A DNA stretch of 64,000 bases from an uncultured Clostridia bacterium (GTDB lineage Bacteria; Bacillota; Clostridia; TANB77; CAG-508): NCBI GenBank assembly GCA_948896235.1, contig CAQUUC010000004.1:76007-140006 (forward strand). Reading direction: 5' to 3'. Position 1 is the first letter of the stretch, and each line of letters starts with the position of its first letter. The translations under genes were made by a program, and so were the position numbers. The notes under the pieces are model-generated. The model was not told where the DNA came from, made no database searches, and saw only the letters and a list, made by a program, of their open reading frames with translations. Below are positions 36,915 to 45,704 of the stretch, piece by piece.

Positions 36915-37724
36915 ATGCTACAAATCGTACTATTAATTATAATATTTATATTAGGAATATATTTTGGTAGCTTTTTTACACTTGCTACATATAGACTTCC
37001 TAAAAAAGAAGATATAACACATAAACATTCTTATTGTCCAAATTGTAATAATAAATTGGGTGCTTTAGATTTAGTACCTGTATTTAGTTATATATTTTTA
37101 AAAGGCAAATGTAGATATTGTAAAAAAAACATAGGTATACGTTATTTTTTGTTTGAAATATTAACAGGAGCAGTTTTTGTGTTATTTAGCCTTTCATTAA
37201 AAATAGATGTTTATAATTTAAAGGTTAGTACAATATTTTATTTTATAATAGCAATTTTATATTTTTCTAGCTTATTTATACTTGCAGGGATCGAAAAAGA
37301 AAAAGGTATAATCCAGAAATCTGTATTAATTTATGGTGTTTTTGTTGCATTGGTTTATATGATATATTCATATACACTAATTAAAACAAATGTATATGAA
37401 TATGTTATATATTTAAGTTTTATGATTATTTTATTACTTGTAGATACTAAATTATTAAAGAAGAAGCTAAATTATAATTATTGGATACAAATATTAATTT
37501 TAATACTTTATATGTTAATATTTACAGGAGTGCATAATACTATAGGAACAATAATTTTAGCAATATTATCAATTGGAATTAGAAACATAATACAGTTTTT
37601 TAAAATAAAAAAATCTAAAATAGTTAAAGTAAACAAATTGTCACCAATAGCTTTTTATTTATGTGTATCAAATATTATAGTGCTTATATCTATGAATTTT
37701 ATTGTTAATTATTTTATGAAATGA
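36915..37724 (+). CDS. pilD: Prepilin peptidase / N-methyltransferase
   Basis: ATG at 36915 follows AAAAGAGGAAAAT. The enzyme cleaves and methylates prepilins. It begins with a membrane helix carrying GSFFTLATYRLPKKED. A zinc-binding loop with two CxxC pairs follows (YCPNCNNKLG and CRYCKKNIGIRY). Six further helices complete the 269 residues. The catalytic Asp pair is not as clear as in E. coli PilD (a DTKLLKKKL region lies near 177), so activity is probable rather than certain. Operon position fits. Confidence 0.85.
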   Translation: MLQIVLLIIIFILGIYFGSFFTLATYRLPKKEDITHKHSYCPNCNNKLGALDLVPVFSYIFLKGKCRYCKKNIGIRYFLFEILTGAVFVLFSLSLKIDVYNLKVSTIFYFIIAILYFSSLFILAGIEKEKGIIQKSVLIYGVFVALVYMIYSYTLIKTNVYEYVIYLSFMIILLLVDTKLLKKKLNYNYWIQILILILYMLIFTGVHNTIGTIILAILSIGIRNIIQFFKIKKSKIVKVNKLSPIAFYLCVSNIIVLISMNFIVNYFMK

Positions 37725-37801
37725 TTAAAATCAAATATACAAATTTTACTATTTAGGAGAGTAAAATTTTACAGAAGTTTAGAGAAAGGGAAGAAAATAT
37801 C

Positions 37802-38228
37802 TTGAAAATATTTAAATGTACAAGTAATAAAGGATTTACAACAGCTGAAATAATAATTTCTATAATAATTATAATAATATTCACTTCAATAATTACTAGT
37901 GCTTTTTACAATTATTATATAAGTATTAAATCAAAAAATAGAAAAACTATAGCTACGAATATAGTAATAGATATCATAGAAAATGTAGAGATGATGAAAT
38001 ATGAAGAAGTCACTCAAGACAAAGTAAATACATTAGTACAGACCTTGAAAGATAATGGAACTATTCAAAATCGGATATTCTGTTACAGTTACTCTAAACA
38101 GATATGATGAAATAGAAGGGAATCAAGATAAAAAAGATTTAATAAAGCTTTTAACAGTTAAAGTAGAATATACGGTAAATAACAAGCCAGAAAAAAATGA
38201 AGTTAGTAGATTAATAATAAAGAAATAA
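37802..38228 (+). CDS. Minor prepilin-like protein (PilV type), one CGG +1 shift site
   Basis: The TTG at 37802 follows AAAGGGAAG. Leader and helix read KGFTTAEIIISIIIIIIFTSIITSAFY, with Glu at the pilin +5 position. CGG at 38072 breaks the frame and would give an aberrant 11-residue tail. Skipping the C gives Gly91 in TIQNGYSVTVTLNRYDEIE and a 141-residue protein ending RLIIKK, typical of minor pilins with a beta-rich head. It lies between pilD and another prepilin. Confidence 0.8.
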
Positions 38229-38270
38229 TTATAAAACATTAAATTTAAAAATGAAAGTAAGGAGGTAGCA

Positions 38271-38690
38271 ATGGGCTCATCAAGAGGTGTTACAACTGCA
38301 AATTTAATTATATATGTAATTGCAATGCTAATTGTAATAGGGATTATTGCAACTATTACTTCATTTTTTTATACCAACGTAAACAATTTAGAAGATAGTA
38401 GTAGTAATGTATCAGAAATTACAAAATTTAATATGTATTTTTTACAAGAAGTTAAAAATGTTAACAATGATATTATTATTCTAAATGAAAAATCCATTAC
38501 ATTTTTAACAGGAAATACTTTCACCTTTCAAGATAATAGCATTTATATGAATAGTAGTAGAATTAGTGAAAATATAAAAGATTTAAAATTTTCTTTAGAA
38601 GAGATAAATGAAAAAAAAGTTATAACTGTTTTAATAACCATAGGAGAAAATCTAGAATATACAAAAACAACAAAATATGTAATGAATTAG
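38271..38690 (+). CDS. Minor prepilin-like protein (PilW/PilX type)
   Basis: ATG at 38271 follows AAGGAGGTAGCA. The N-terminal segment GVTTANLIIYVIAMLIVIGIIATI is a pilin-like hydrophobic helix with a short leader (MGSSRG). The remainder (to 139 residues) is a beta-rich head with NVSEITKFNMYFLQEVKN, FTFQDNSIYMNSSRI and a closing KTTKYVMN. It lies in the pilus operon after PilV-like and before pilB. A minor pilin role is inferred from position and the N terminus. Confidence 0.72.
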   Translation: MGSSRGVTTANLIIYVIAMLIVIGIIATITSFFYTNVNNLEDSSSNVSEITKFNMYFLQEVKNVNNDIIILNEKSITFLTGNTFTFQDNSIYMNSSRISENIKDLKFSLEEINEKKVITVLITIGENLEYTKTTKYVMN

Positions 38691-38781
38691 TAATTTATGT
38701 CAAAACACTAAAACATATATAAAAAAGGAAAAATATACGGTATAATAGAATTAGTACTTAAAAACAAAGGAGGAAATCTAT

Positions 38782-40401
38782 ATGGCAAGACAACCAATAG
38801 GAATCGAGTTAGTTAGAAAAGGAGTAATAAACGAAGGAGATATTGAAAAAGCATTAGAATATCAAAAATCACATCCAAATAGAAAAATGGGTGATATATT
38901 AAATATTTTACAAGTAGCTGATTCTTATACATTAATAAAGGCAATAGGAGAAGTTTTAGATGAAAAAGCAATGATTTTAACTAATAACGATATAAAAATC
39001 AATATACAAGATTATATAGGCATAGATGTTCTAAAACAAAATAAGGCGATACCTTTTGAAATAGATAATGGAAGAATAAAAGTATGTTTTTCAGATACAG
39101 CAAATAGAAGAACAGTAGATACAATTAGATTATTATTACTAAATAAGGGATTAGTAATGGATAAATATATTACCTTTGAAAGTAATATTGAAGAAGTTTT
39201 AAGATCATTAGAAGGAAATAGTAAAAATGATATAAAATCAACAAATGATATAACAGGAATGGTAGATACAGTAATAAAAAAAGCTATGGATAAAAGAGCA
39301 AGTGACATACATTTTGAACCAATGGAGGATTCGTTAAGAATTCGTTATAGAATAGATGGGGAATTATATACAGTTGCAAATTTAGAAAAAGAAAAACAGT
39401 CTCAAATTATAGGAAGATTAAAAGCAATTTCTAATATGCATCAAGAAAAACAAGAAGCACAAGATGGTAGAATTATTCTTTATCCAGATTATAATATACG
39501 TGTATCTTCACAACCAAATGTATATGGAGAAAAATTTGTATTAAGACTATTAAAGAAAAATTCAGATGTAAAGAGACTTTTTGATTTGGGATTTCCAAAG
39601 GAGGAAGAACTAGTAAATAAAAGTTTCAATAAGAAAAACAGTGTAACTATAATGGCTGCACCTACAGGAGAAGGAAAAACTACAACCCTATATAGTGTGG
39701 TAGATTATTTAAACAAACCTAGTATAAATGTAACCACCATAGAAGATCCTGTTGAAATTAGAATTCCGGGCTTAAACCAAGTAGAAATAGATGCAAAAAC
39801 AACTTTTTCAGATTCATTAAGAACAGTATTAAGACAAGATCCTGATATAATTTTAGTTGGAGAAATAAGGGATGCAGAAACTGCAGAAATTGCAATGCAA
39901 GCAGGACAAACAGGTCATTATGTACTTTCAACAATACATACAATAGATAGTGTAGAGGTAATAACAAGACTAAGAAAAATGGGAATATCAAATTATGACA
40001 TAGCAAGTACCCTTGCTACCAGTGTATCACAAAGATTAGTTAGAAAAATCTGTCCACATTGTGCAAAGAAAAGAGATTTTACAGAAGAAGAAATAGATAT
40101 AATAACGAAATTAGGAAAAAAATATGGAGTAGAGTTTAATACTAATGGAAAAACTACATATGATGCTGTGGGCTGTGAATACTGTAACAATTCTGGATAT
40201 TATGATAGAATAGGAATATTTGAAATATTAATAATTGATGATGATATAAGAGAATTAATAACAAATGATGCTTCAACCTTAAAAATAAAAGAAGAAGCAT
40301 TAAAAGGAAAATATAAACCTTTAGTAATAGATGGTTTAAACAAAGTATTAAATGGAGTTACTACATTACAAGAATTAAATAAAAAACTAGTTATATTTTA
40401 A
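38782..40401 (+). CDS. pilB: Type IV pilus assembly ATPase PilB (GspE family)
   Basis: ATG at 38782 follows AAAGGAGGAAATCTAT. The 539-residue ATPase has an N-terminal MshEN-type domain (residues 1-140, GIELVRKGVINEGDIEKAL), then DKRASDIHFEPMEDSLRIRYRIDG. It has Walker A (AAPTGEGKTTTLYS), the Asp box and Walker B (DPDIILVGEIRDAETAEIAMQAGQTGH). A tetra-Cys zinc motif (CPHCAKK...CEYCNNSG) lies near 425-470, typical of PilB. It powers pilus extension. It is followed by pilT and pilC. Confidence 0.93.
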   Translation: MARQPIGIELVRKGVINEGDIEKALEYQKSHPNRKMGDILNILQVADSYTLIKAIGEVLDEKAMILTNNDIKINIQDYIGIDVLKQNKAIPFEIDNGRIKVCFSDTANRRTVDTIRLLLLNKGLVMDKYITFESNIEEVLRSLEGNSKNDIKSTNDITGMVDTVIKKAMDKRASDIHFEPMEDSLRIRYRIDGELYTVANLEKEKQSQIIGRLKAISNMHQEKQEAQDGRIILYPDYNIRVSSQPNVYGEKFVLRLLKKNSDVKRLFDLGFPKEEELVNKSFNKKNSVTIMAAPTGEGKTTTLYSVVDYLNKPSINVTTIEDPVEIRIPGLNQVEIDAKTTFSDSLRTVLRQDPDIILVGEIRDAETAEIAMQAGQTGHYVLSTIHTIDSVEVITRLRKMGISNYDIASTLATSVSQRLVRKICPHCAKKRDFTEEEIDIITKLGKKYGVEFNTNGKTTYDAVGCEYCNNSGYYDRIGIFEILIIDDDIRELITNDASTLKIKEEALKGKYKPLVIDGLNKVLNGVTTLQELNKKLVIF

Positions 40402-40422
40402 TCCATAGGAGGAAAAATACTA

Positions 40423-41523
40423 ATGATACAAATAGAAAAAATATTAGATTATGCAATCGAAAAAGATGCGTCAGATATACATTTTATCTGTGGCATAAAG
40501 CCAATGTTAAGAATTATAAGAGATTTAGTAGAAGTAGAAGCTTCAGATATTCTAACACCAGAAGATATGAATGAAATCTATGATTACTTAGTGAGAGGAA
40601 ATATAGATAAAGATAATGTATTTCAAAAAACAAAAAAATTAGATACTTTTTTAGAATATACAGATAAACGTTTTAGAGTAAATATTTCATTATCAGAAGA
40701 TATACCACTTTTTACATTAAGAATAATAAAAAATGAATTACCAAAATTTGAAGATTTGGGAGTGCCAGATATTGTAAGAAGAATGACATTCCAACCACAA
40801 GGACTAATGTTGGTTACAGGAAAAACAAACTCTGGTAAAACTACAACCTTGAATGCTCTAATAAATGAAATAAATGAAACACAAAATAAAAAAATCTTAA
40901 CTTTAGAAAGCCCAGTAGAATATAAACATCATTCTAAAAAATCAGTAATAGTACAAAAAGAAGTAGGAATAGGTGGGGATTCATTAAGTTATAGTGATGG
41001 TGTTAAAAACTCATTAAGAGAAGATTGCGATATAGTAGTAGTAGGAGAAATTAGAGATAAAGAAACAATGGATGCAGCAATAGAAACTGCAGAATCTGGG
41101 CATTTAGTAATAGGAACTCTTCACACAAAATCTTGTGCAGAAACAATAGATAGAATGATAAATTTTTATGATATAAGTGATCAACCAACAGTAAAATATT
41201 TAATAGCATCATTGTTAAAACTAGTAATTTCACAAAGATTACTAAAAGGAACAGATGGAAAATTAGTATTAGTTCCAGAAGTAATGGTAGTAGATAATAT
41301 TGTAGCTGGACTAATAAGAAAAGATAAAATAAGTGTATCAGAAATAGAAGATGCAATACAAAGTAACTTAGAAAAAGGAAGTATAGGCCTAATAAATTCA
41401 ATTGCAGAACTATTTGTAGATGAGAAAATCACATTAGAACAAGCAAAAGCACAAATAGAAGAAAAAAATATAGAAACATTAAATAGAACTATTATGCAAT
41501 TAAGGATAAAAAGAAATAAATAG
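40423..41523 (+). CDS. pilT: Type IV pilus retraction ATPase PilT
   Basis: ATG at 40423 follows ATAGGAGGAAAAATACTA, 22 bases after pilB. The 366-residue protein has KDASDIHFICGIKPMLRI near the start and Walker A (VTGKTNSGKTTTLNALI) near 138. It also has Walker B (REDCDIVVVGEIRDKETMDAAIETAESGH) and the HTKSCAETIDRMINF region. It is the shorter retraction-type ATPase without the PilB N domain. Its presence predicts twitching or DNA uptake ability rather than pilus extension alone. Confidence 0.9.
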   Translation: MIQIEKILDYAIEKDASDIHFICGIKPMLRIIRDLVEVEASDILTPEDMNEIYDYLVRGNIDKDNVFQKTKKLDTFLEYTDKRFRVNISLSEDIPLFTLRIIKNELPKFEDLGVPDIVRRMTFQPQGLMLVTGKTNSGKTTTLNALINEINETQNKKILTLESPVEYKHHSKKSVIVQKEVGIGGDSLSYSDGVKNSLREDCDIVVVGEIRDKETMDAAIETAESGHLVIGTLHTKSCAETIDRMINFYDISDQPTVKYLIASLLKLVISQRLLKGTDGKLVLVPEVMVVDNIVAGLIRKDKISVSEIEDAIQSNLEKGSIGLINSIAELFVDEKITLEQAKAQIEEKNIETLNRTIMQLRIKRNK

Positions 41524-41580
41524 ATATAGGTTTTATAAGCAACTTTCATGGACCTAAATATAAGAAAGGAGAAGCAAGTA

Positions 41581-42933
41581 ATGGCAGTATACAGGTATAG
41601 AGCATTAACTCCAAACGGTGTTATTGTTAGTAATAGAATAGAAGATAACAACAGAAGTTCTGTAATAAGAAAGCTAAAAAGAAATAACTTAATTCCAATT
41701 AGCATTACAGAACAAATTGCAATAACTAAAAAACCAGTAAAAACAAACAAAAGAAATATAAAAGACATTGAAGATATTATGAAAAATGTTAATACCTCTA
41801 ACATTATAAAAAATAGAGAAAAAAACAGAGAAACTTATATACAAAAAATCAATAATGCTCTAGCAAAGACTGAAAAAATAACCAAAAGAGATTTAGTTAT
41901 CTTTACTCAAAATTTTTATTTGCTAAAGAAGGCAAATTTTAATAATATTCACGCATTACAGACAATAATTGCCAGTACAGAAAATTATATATTTAAAGGG
42001 ATACTAGAGGATATATTAGCTGGTGTAGAAGCCGGTGAAAATATGTATACTACAATGGAATATTATAGTGATGTATTTCCATATATATATATAAATATGA
42101 TACGTGTAGGGGAATTATCAGGCTCACTTACCAAATCATTACAACAAGCAGTGAAATATTTAGACGATACAGCAGATTTAAATAAAAAGTTAAGAAATAT
42201 TTTAATACCAAACATTATACAATTTGTATTATTAATTGTAATGTTAGTAGTTGGAACATTATTTGCAATTCCTGCAATTCAAAATGTTTTTGATGCGGTA
42301 GGAAGTACAGATAAATTACCAGGAGTAACTTTATGGTTTAAAAATTTCTTAGATACATTAATTCAATTCTGGTATATACCAACAATAATAATAGTTGGTA
42401 TTGTAACTGGTATTTTGATGTATATTAGAACACCAAAAGGAAAATATAATTTTGACTATTTTAAATATACTATGCCTATATTTGGTGAATTAATATTTTC
42501 TTTAGATTTTTCAAGACTTGTAAAGGCAATGCTTTTAAACTTAAATAATGGTATGAGAATACAAGAAGCCCTAGAAGTAAGTAAAGGATTATCTAAAAAT
42601 TATGTTATGCTATCAATAATTGAAACATCAATTAATAATATATTAATTGGAGAAAGTTGGATAGAACCCTTTGAAAAATCTGGACTAGCTTCATCAATGA
42701 TTACAGAGATGTTAAAAATTGGTATGCAAACAGACTTATCTGAAATGATGGAAAAGCTAGTAGAATATATGGAAATAGATATTAACAATATAATGGATAA
42801 GATTATGCAAGTATTACCACAAGTTGTATATAGTATTGTTGGCGTAGTTTTAATATTCTTCGTATTAGTAGTACTTGTACCATGCTTACAAGTATATATG
42901 GGTACTTTCTTACTATCAGCAGCCGGATATTAA
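41581..42933 (+). CDS. pilC: Type IV pilus inner-membrane platform protein PilC
   Basis: ATG at 41581 follows AAAGGAGAAGCAAGTA; the longer frame to 41548 lacks a site. The 450-residue protein begins AVYRYRALTPNGVIVSNRIE and has two GspF domains. The first has FTQNFYLLKKANFNNIHAL and GVEAGENMYTTMEYYSDVFP; the second has PIFGELIFSLDFSRLVKAML. Membrane helices lie near 222-247, 275-297 and 417-442. It couples the PilB and PilT motors to pilin assembly. A terminator is not obvious before the next gene. Confidence 0.92.
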   Translation: MAVYRYRALTPNGVIVSNRIEDNNRSSVIRKLKRNNLIPISITEQIAITKKPVKTNKRNIKDIEDIMKNVNTSNIIKNREKNRETYIQKINNALAKTEKITKRDLVIFTQNFYLLKKANFNNIHALQTIIASTENYIFKGILEDILAGVEAGENMYTTMEYYSDVFPYIYINMIRVGELSGSLTKSLQQAVKYLDDTADLNKKLRNILIPNIIQFVLLIVMLVVGTLFAIPAIQNVFDAVGSTDKLPGVTLWFKNFLDTLIQFWYIPTIIIVGIVTGILMYIRTPKGKYNFDYFKYTMPIFGELIFSLDFSRLVKAMLLNLNNGMRIQEALEVSKGLSKNYVMLSIIETSINNILIGESWIEPFEKSGLASSMITEMLKIGMQTDLSEMMEKLVEYMEIDINNIMDKIMQVLPQVVYSIVGVVLIFFVLVVLVPCLQVYMGTFLLSAAGY

Positions 42934-43017
42934 TAAAAAATATAAATTAAAGCGAAAAGTGACAGTGAAGATAGAATTCATTTAAACTTTTCGTTTTTGT
43001 TCTATTAGGAGGAATGT

Positions 43018-43929
43018 ATGAGAATAGGAATAGATATCGGTGGGAGTCATATTGGAGTTGGACTAGTAGATGAGAACGGAAATATTATAATAAAAAGAGA
43101 AAAAGACTTAGTAAAAAAAGAAAATCTAGATATAGAAACTATAATAATAGATACAGTAATACAATATATAGATAAAATTATGTTTGAGAAAAGTTTAAAT
43201 ATTAATAAAATTAAATTTATTGGTATTGCTTATCCAGCTTCTTTACGAAATGGTAAAATTGGAAAATCCACAAATTTGGGATTTGTAGAAGGAGAAAAGA
43301 TAAAGGAAACTATAAAGCAACATTTTAATATACCAGTATATATTAAAAATGATGCAAAATGTGCAGCTATTTGTGAAAAAAAGTATGGGAGTTTAAAAGA
43401 ATATTCAAATTGTGTATTCTTGACAATAGGAACAGGAATTGGTGGAGCAGCATTTATAAATGATACACTGCTAAGTACAACTCAAAATGACCTATTTAAA
43501 ATAGGACATATAACTATAAAAAAAGATGGGATAGAATGTAAATGTGGTAAAAAAGGGTGTTTTGAACAGTATGCATCAATTACGTCATTAAAAAGAGAAG
43601 TAAAAGATAAATATAATATTAATGAGGAACTAACAGGAATAAAACTATATAAGCTTATTAATGACAATATACAAGACGAAAAGATGAAAAAAATAGAAAA
43701 AGAATATATTGAAAATATATGTATAGGACTATCAAATATAATCAAGCTATTTGAGCCAGAAGCAATATCAATAGGTGGAAGTTTCGCCTATTATGAAAAT
43801 ATATTTTTGGAAGCATTAGAGGAAAAATTGAAACAAAATCAAATGGTATCTGGAGATAATTGCCCTAAACTACTAATAGCTACATATAAAAATGATGCAG
43901 GTATTATAGGTGCAGCAAATATAGTATAA
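43018..43929 (+). CDS. ROK-family sugar kinase (glucokinase-like)
   Basis: ATG at 43018 follows TAGGAGGAATGT. The 303-residue protein has the ATP motif GIDIGGSHIGVGLVDENG near the start, IKNDAKCAAICEKKYG near 115, and FLTIGTGIGGAAFIN. The ROK zinc motif is GIECKCGKKGCFEQYAS near 180. PEAISIGGSF closes the fold. It phosphorylates glucose or a related sugar; exact specificity is uncertain. It stands alone, with a bidirectional terminator after it. Confidence 0.87.
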   Translation: MRIGIDIGGSHIGVGLVDENGNIIIKREKDLVKKENLDIETIIIDTVIQYIDKIMFEKSLNINKIKFIGIAYPASLRNGKIGKSTNLGFVEGEKIKETIKQHFNIPVYIKNDAKCAAICEKKYGSLKEYSNCVFLTIGTGIGGAAFINDTLLSTTQNDLFKIGHITIKKDGIECKCGKKGCFEQYASITSLKREVKDKYNINEELTGIKLYKLINDNIQDEKMKKIEKEYIENICIGLSNIIKLFEPEAISIGGSFAYYENIFLEALEEKLKQNQMVSGDNCPKLLIATYKNDAGIIGAANIV

Positions 43930-43976
43930 AAAAGATAAACACCAGTAATTTTTTATTGGTGCTTATCTTTTTTTGT
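43928..43976. terminator. Bidirectional terminator after the ROK gene
   Basis: AAAAAAGATAAACACCA pairs with TGGTGCTTATCTTTTTT (one bulge), serving both convergent genes. Confidence 0.82.
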
Positions 43977-43983
43977 AAAATAA

Positions 43984-44301
43984 TTAGCTAATAAGAAGTT
44001 CGAGTTTTGATATTCTCTTATCAAAATCATTATGTTCATATTGATTATTATTAGCGATAGAAATTAAAGTGTTTAATCTTTCAGTATGGATATTTAATAA
44101 ATCTGTATTTTTTAGTAAAATCTTATGGTCATCTTGTTGAAGAGTATAAACAGTGTCAACGTCATCTCTTAAGCCTTTAACATTCTTTTGTACAGTTTTA
44201 ACATCATCTTGTACAGTTTTGACATGATCTTGTACAGTTTTAATATCATCTTTCATCTCATCAAGACGATTTAAAATAAGATTTAAAACATCATTTTCCA
44301 T
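43984..44301 (-). CDS. Coiled-coil protein of unknown function
   Basis: ATG at 44301 follows ATAGGAGGTGAAAATGT. The 105-residue protein is almost wholly helical, with a heptad-like repeat of KTVQDDVKTVQ-type units near residues 17-50 and a second helix in the latter half. It has no membrane segment. It resembles small coiled-coil proteins common in clostridial genomes and phages. A structural or oligomerisation role is likely, but no function is known. It is divergent from rpsL. Confidence 0.6.
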   Translation of the reverse strand: MENDVLNLILNRLDEMKDDIKTVQDHVKTVQDDVKTVQKNVKGLRDDVDTVYTLQQDDHKILLKNTDLLNIHTERLNTLISIANNNQYEHNDFDKRISKLELLIS

Positions 44302-44557
44302 ACATTTTCACCTCCTATGTTAAAAAATATATATCCCCAATAAACATTATTCTTAAATAGGTGCAACAAAGTTTTGCAAAAGCATGTTATCACAATAAGA
44401 CAATAAAGTCAATAAAAAAGTAAAGATTTTTCTTGACTTTTAAAATACTTCGTGATAAAATATTAAACGTTATGGTAAAATGCTATAAATGGCATTTCCG
44501 TAAAGGTTTCATTTTGTAACATAATGAAACAATAAAATTATAGGAGGTGAAATTTAA

Positions 44558-44971
44558 GTGCCAACAATTAATCAATTAGTAAGAAAAGGAAGAAAAACAG
44601 CTAGTACAAAATCAACAGCACCAGCTTTACAACATGGATACAATTCAAGAAAAAAAGTTGTAACAGATGCTAGAGCACCACAAAAAAGAGGTGTATGTAC
44701 AGTTGTAAAAACAGTTACTCCAAAGAAACCAAACTCAGCTTTAAGAAAAGTTGCCAGAGTTAGACTTTCTAATGGATATGAAGTAACATCTTATATTCCT
44801 GGTATAGGACACAACTTACAAGAACACAGTGTTGTTTTAATAAGAGGTGGAAGAGTAAAAGACTTACCTGGTGTTAGATACCATATTATAAGAGGAACAT
44901 TAGATACAGCTGGAGTTAAGGACAGAATGCAAGCTCGTTCAAAATACGGAGCAAAAAGACCTAAAAAATAG
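44558..44971 (+). CDS. rpsL: 30S ribosomal protein S12
   Basis: The GTG at 44558 follows TAGGAGGTGAAATTTAA. The 137-residue protein has PTINQLVRKGRK at the start, TVTPKKPNSALRKVARVRLSNG in the middle with the streptomycin-determining Lys, and GGRVKDLPGVRYHIIRGTLD near the end. It heads the str operon (rpsL-rpsG-fusA-tuf). No in-frame CGG is present. Confidence 0.98.
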   Translation: MPTINQLVRKGRKTASTKSTAPALQHGYNSRKKVVTDARAPQKRGVCTVVKTVTPKKPNSALRKVARVRLSNGYEVTSYIPGIGHNLQEHSVVLIRGGRVKDLPGVRYHIIRGTLDTAGVKDRMQARSKYGAKRPKK

Positions 44972-45128
44972 AATGTTTTTTAGAAAATTAGTGCTCGTAT
45001 AATACTTACTAAGTTTTAAGGTACTTAAATTTAGAAATATTATATAGCGCTATACGGAAAAATTTAAATTTTTCAGAGTACCTAGATACTTGGGATATAA
45101 GTATCAAAATAATAAGGAGGGAAGAATA

Positions 45129-45599
45129 GTGCCAAGAAAAGGATATATAGCAAAAAGAGATGTTTTACCAGATCCAATATACAATAGCAAAGTTGTTACA
45201 AAATTAGTAAACAACATAATGTTAGATGGTAAAAAATCAATTGCTCAAAACATAGTTTATGATGCATTTGATATCATAAAAGAAAAAGAAGGAAAAAATC
45301 CATTAGAAGTTTTTGAAGCTGCACTTGAAAATATTATGCCAGTTTTAGAAGTTAAAGCAAGAAGAGTTGGTGGTGCAACATACCAAGTACCATTAGAGAT
45401 TAGACCAGAAAGAAGACAAACTTTAGGTTTAAGATGGCTTGTAACATATGCTAGAAAAAGACATGAAAAAACAATGGCTGAAAAATTAGCAGGAGAAATT
45501 ACTGACGCAATCACTGGAAATGGTGGAGCATTCAAGAAGAAAGAAGAAACACATAGAATGGCAGAAGCAAATAAAGCCTTTGCTCATTACAAATGGTAA
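45129..45599 (+). CDS. rpsG: 30S ribosomal protein S7
   Basis: The GTG at 45129 follows AAGGAGGGAAGAATA and gives PRKGYIAKRDVLPDP, the family N terminus; a longer upstream frame is not used. The 156-residue protein has VNNIMLDGKKSIAQNIVYDA, RRVGGATYQVPLEIRPERRQ and HRMAEANKAFAHYKW at the end. S7 binds 16S rRNA and nucleates the 30S head. It follows rpsL after about 155 bases. Confidence 0.98.
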   Translation: MPRKGYIAKRDVLPDPIYNSKVVTKLVNNIMLDGKKSIAQNIVYDAFDIIKEKEGKNPLEVFEAALENIMPVLEVKARRVGGATYQVPLEIRPERRQTLGLRWLVTYARKRHEKTMAEKLAGEITDAITGNGGAFKKKEETHRMAEANKAFAHYKW

Positions 45600-45704
45600 A
45601 AGATAGGTTAGAAGTTAGAATTTGAAAGTTTTGGATTAAAGAATTTTTAAAATCCAACTTCAAATTTTAAACCTAAGACCTCAAAGAAAAAGGAGGAAAA
45701 TAAG

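Noticed and set aside
44302..44557. Riboswitch or tRNA upstream of rpsL
   Set aside because: No cloverleaf or conserved riboswitch core could be made out; the region is AT-rich with no clear structure.
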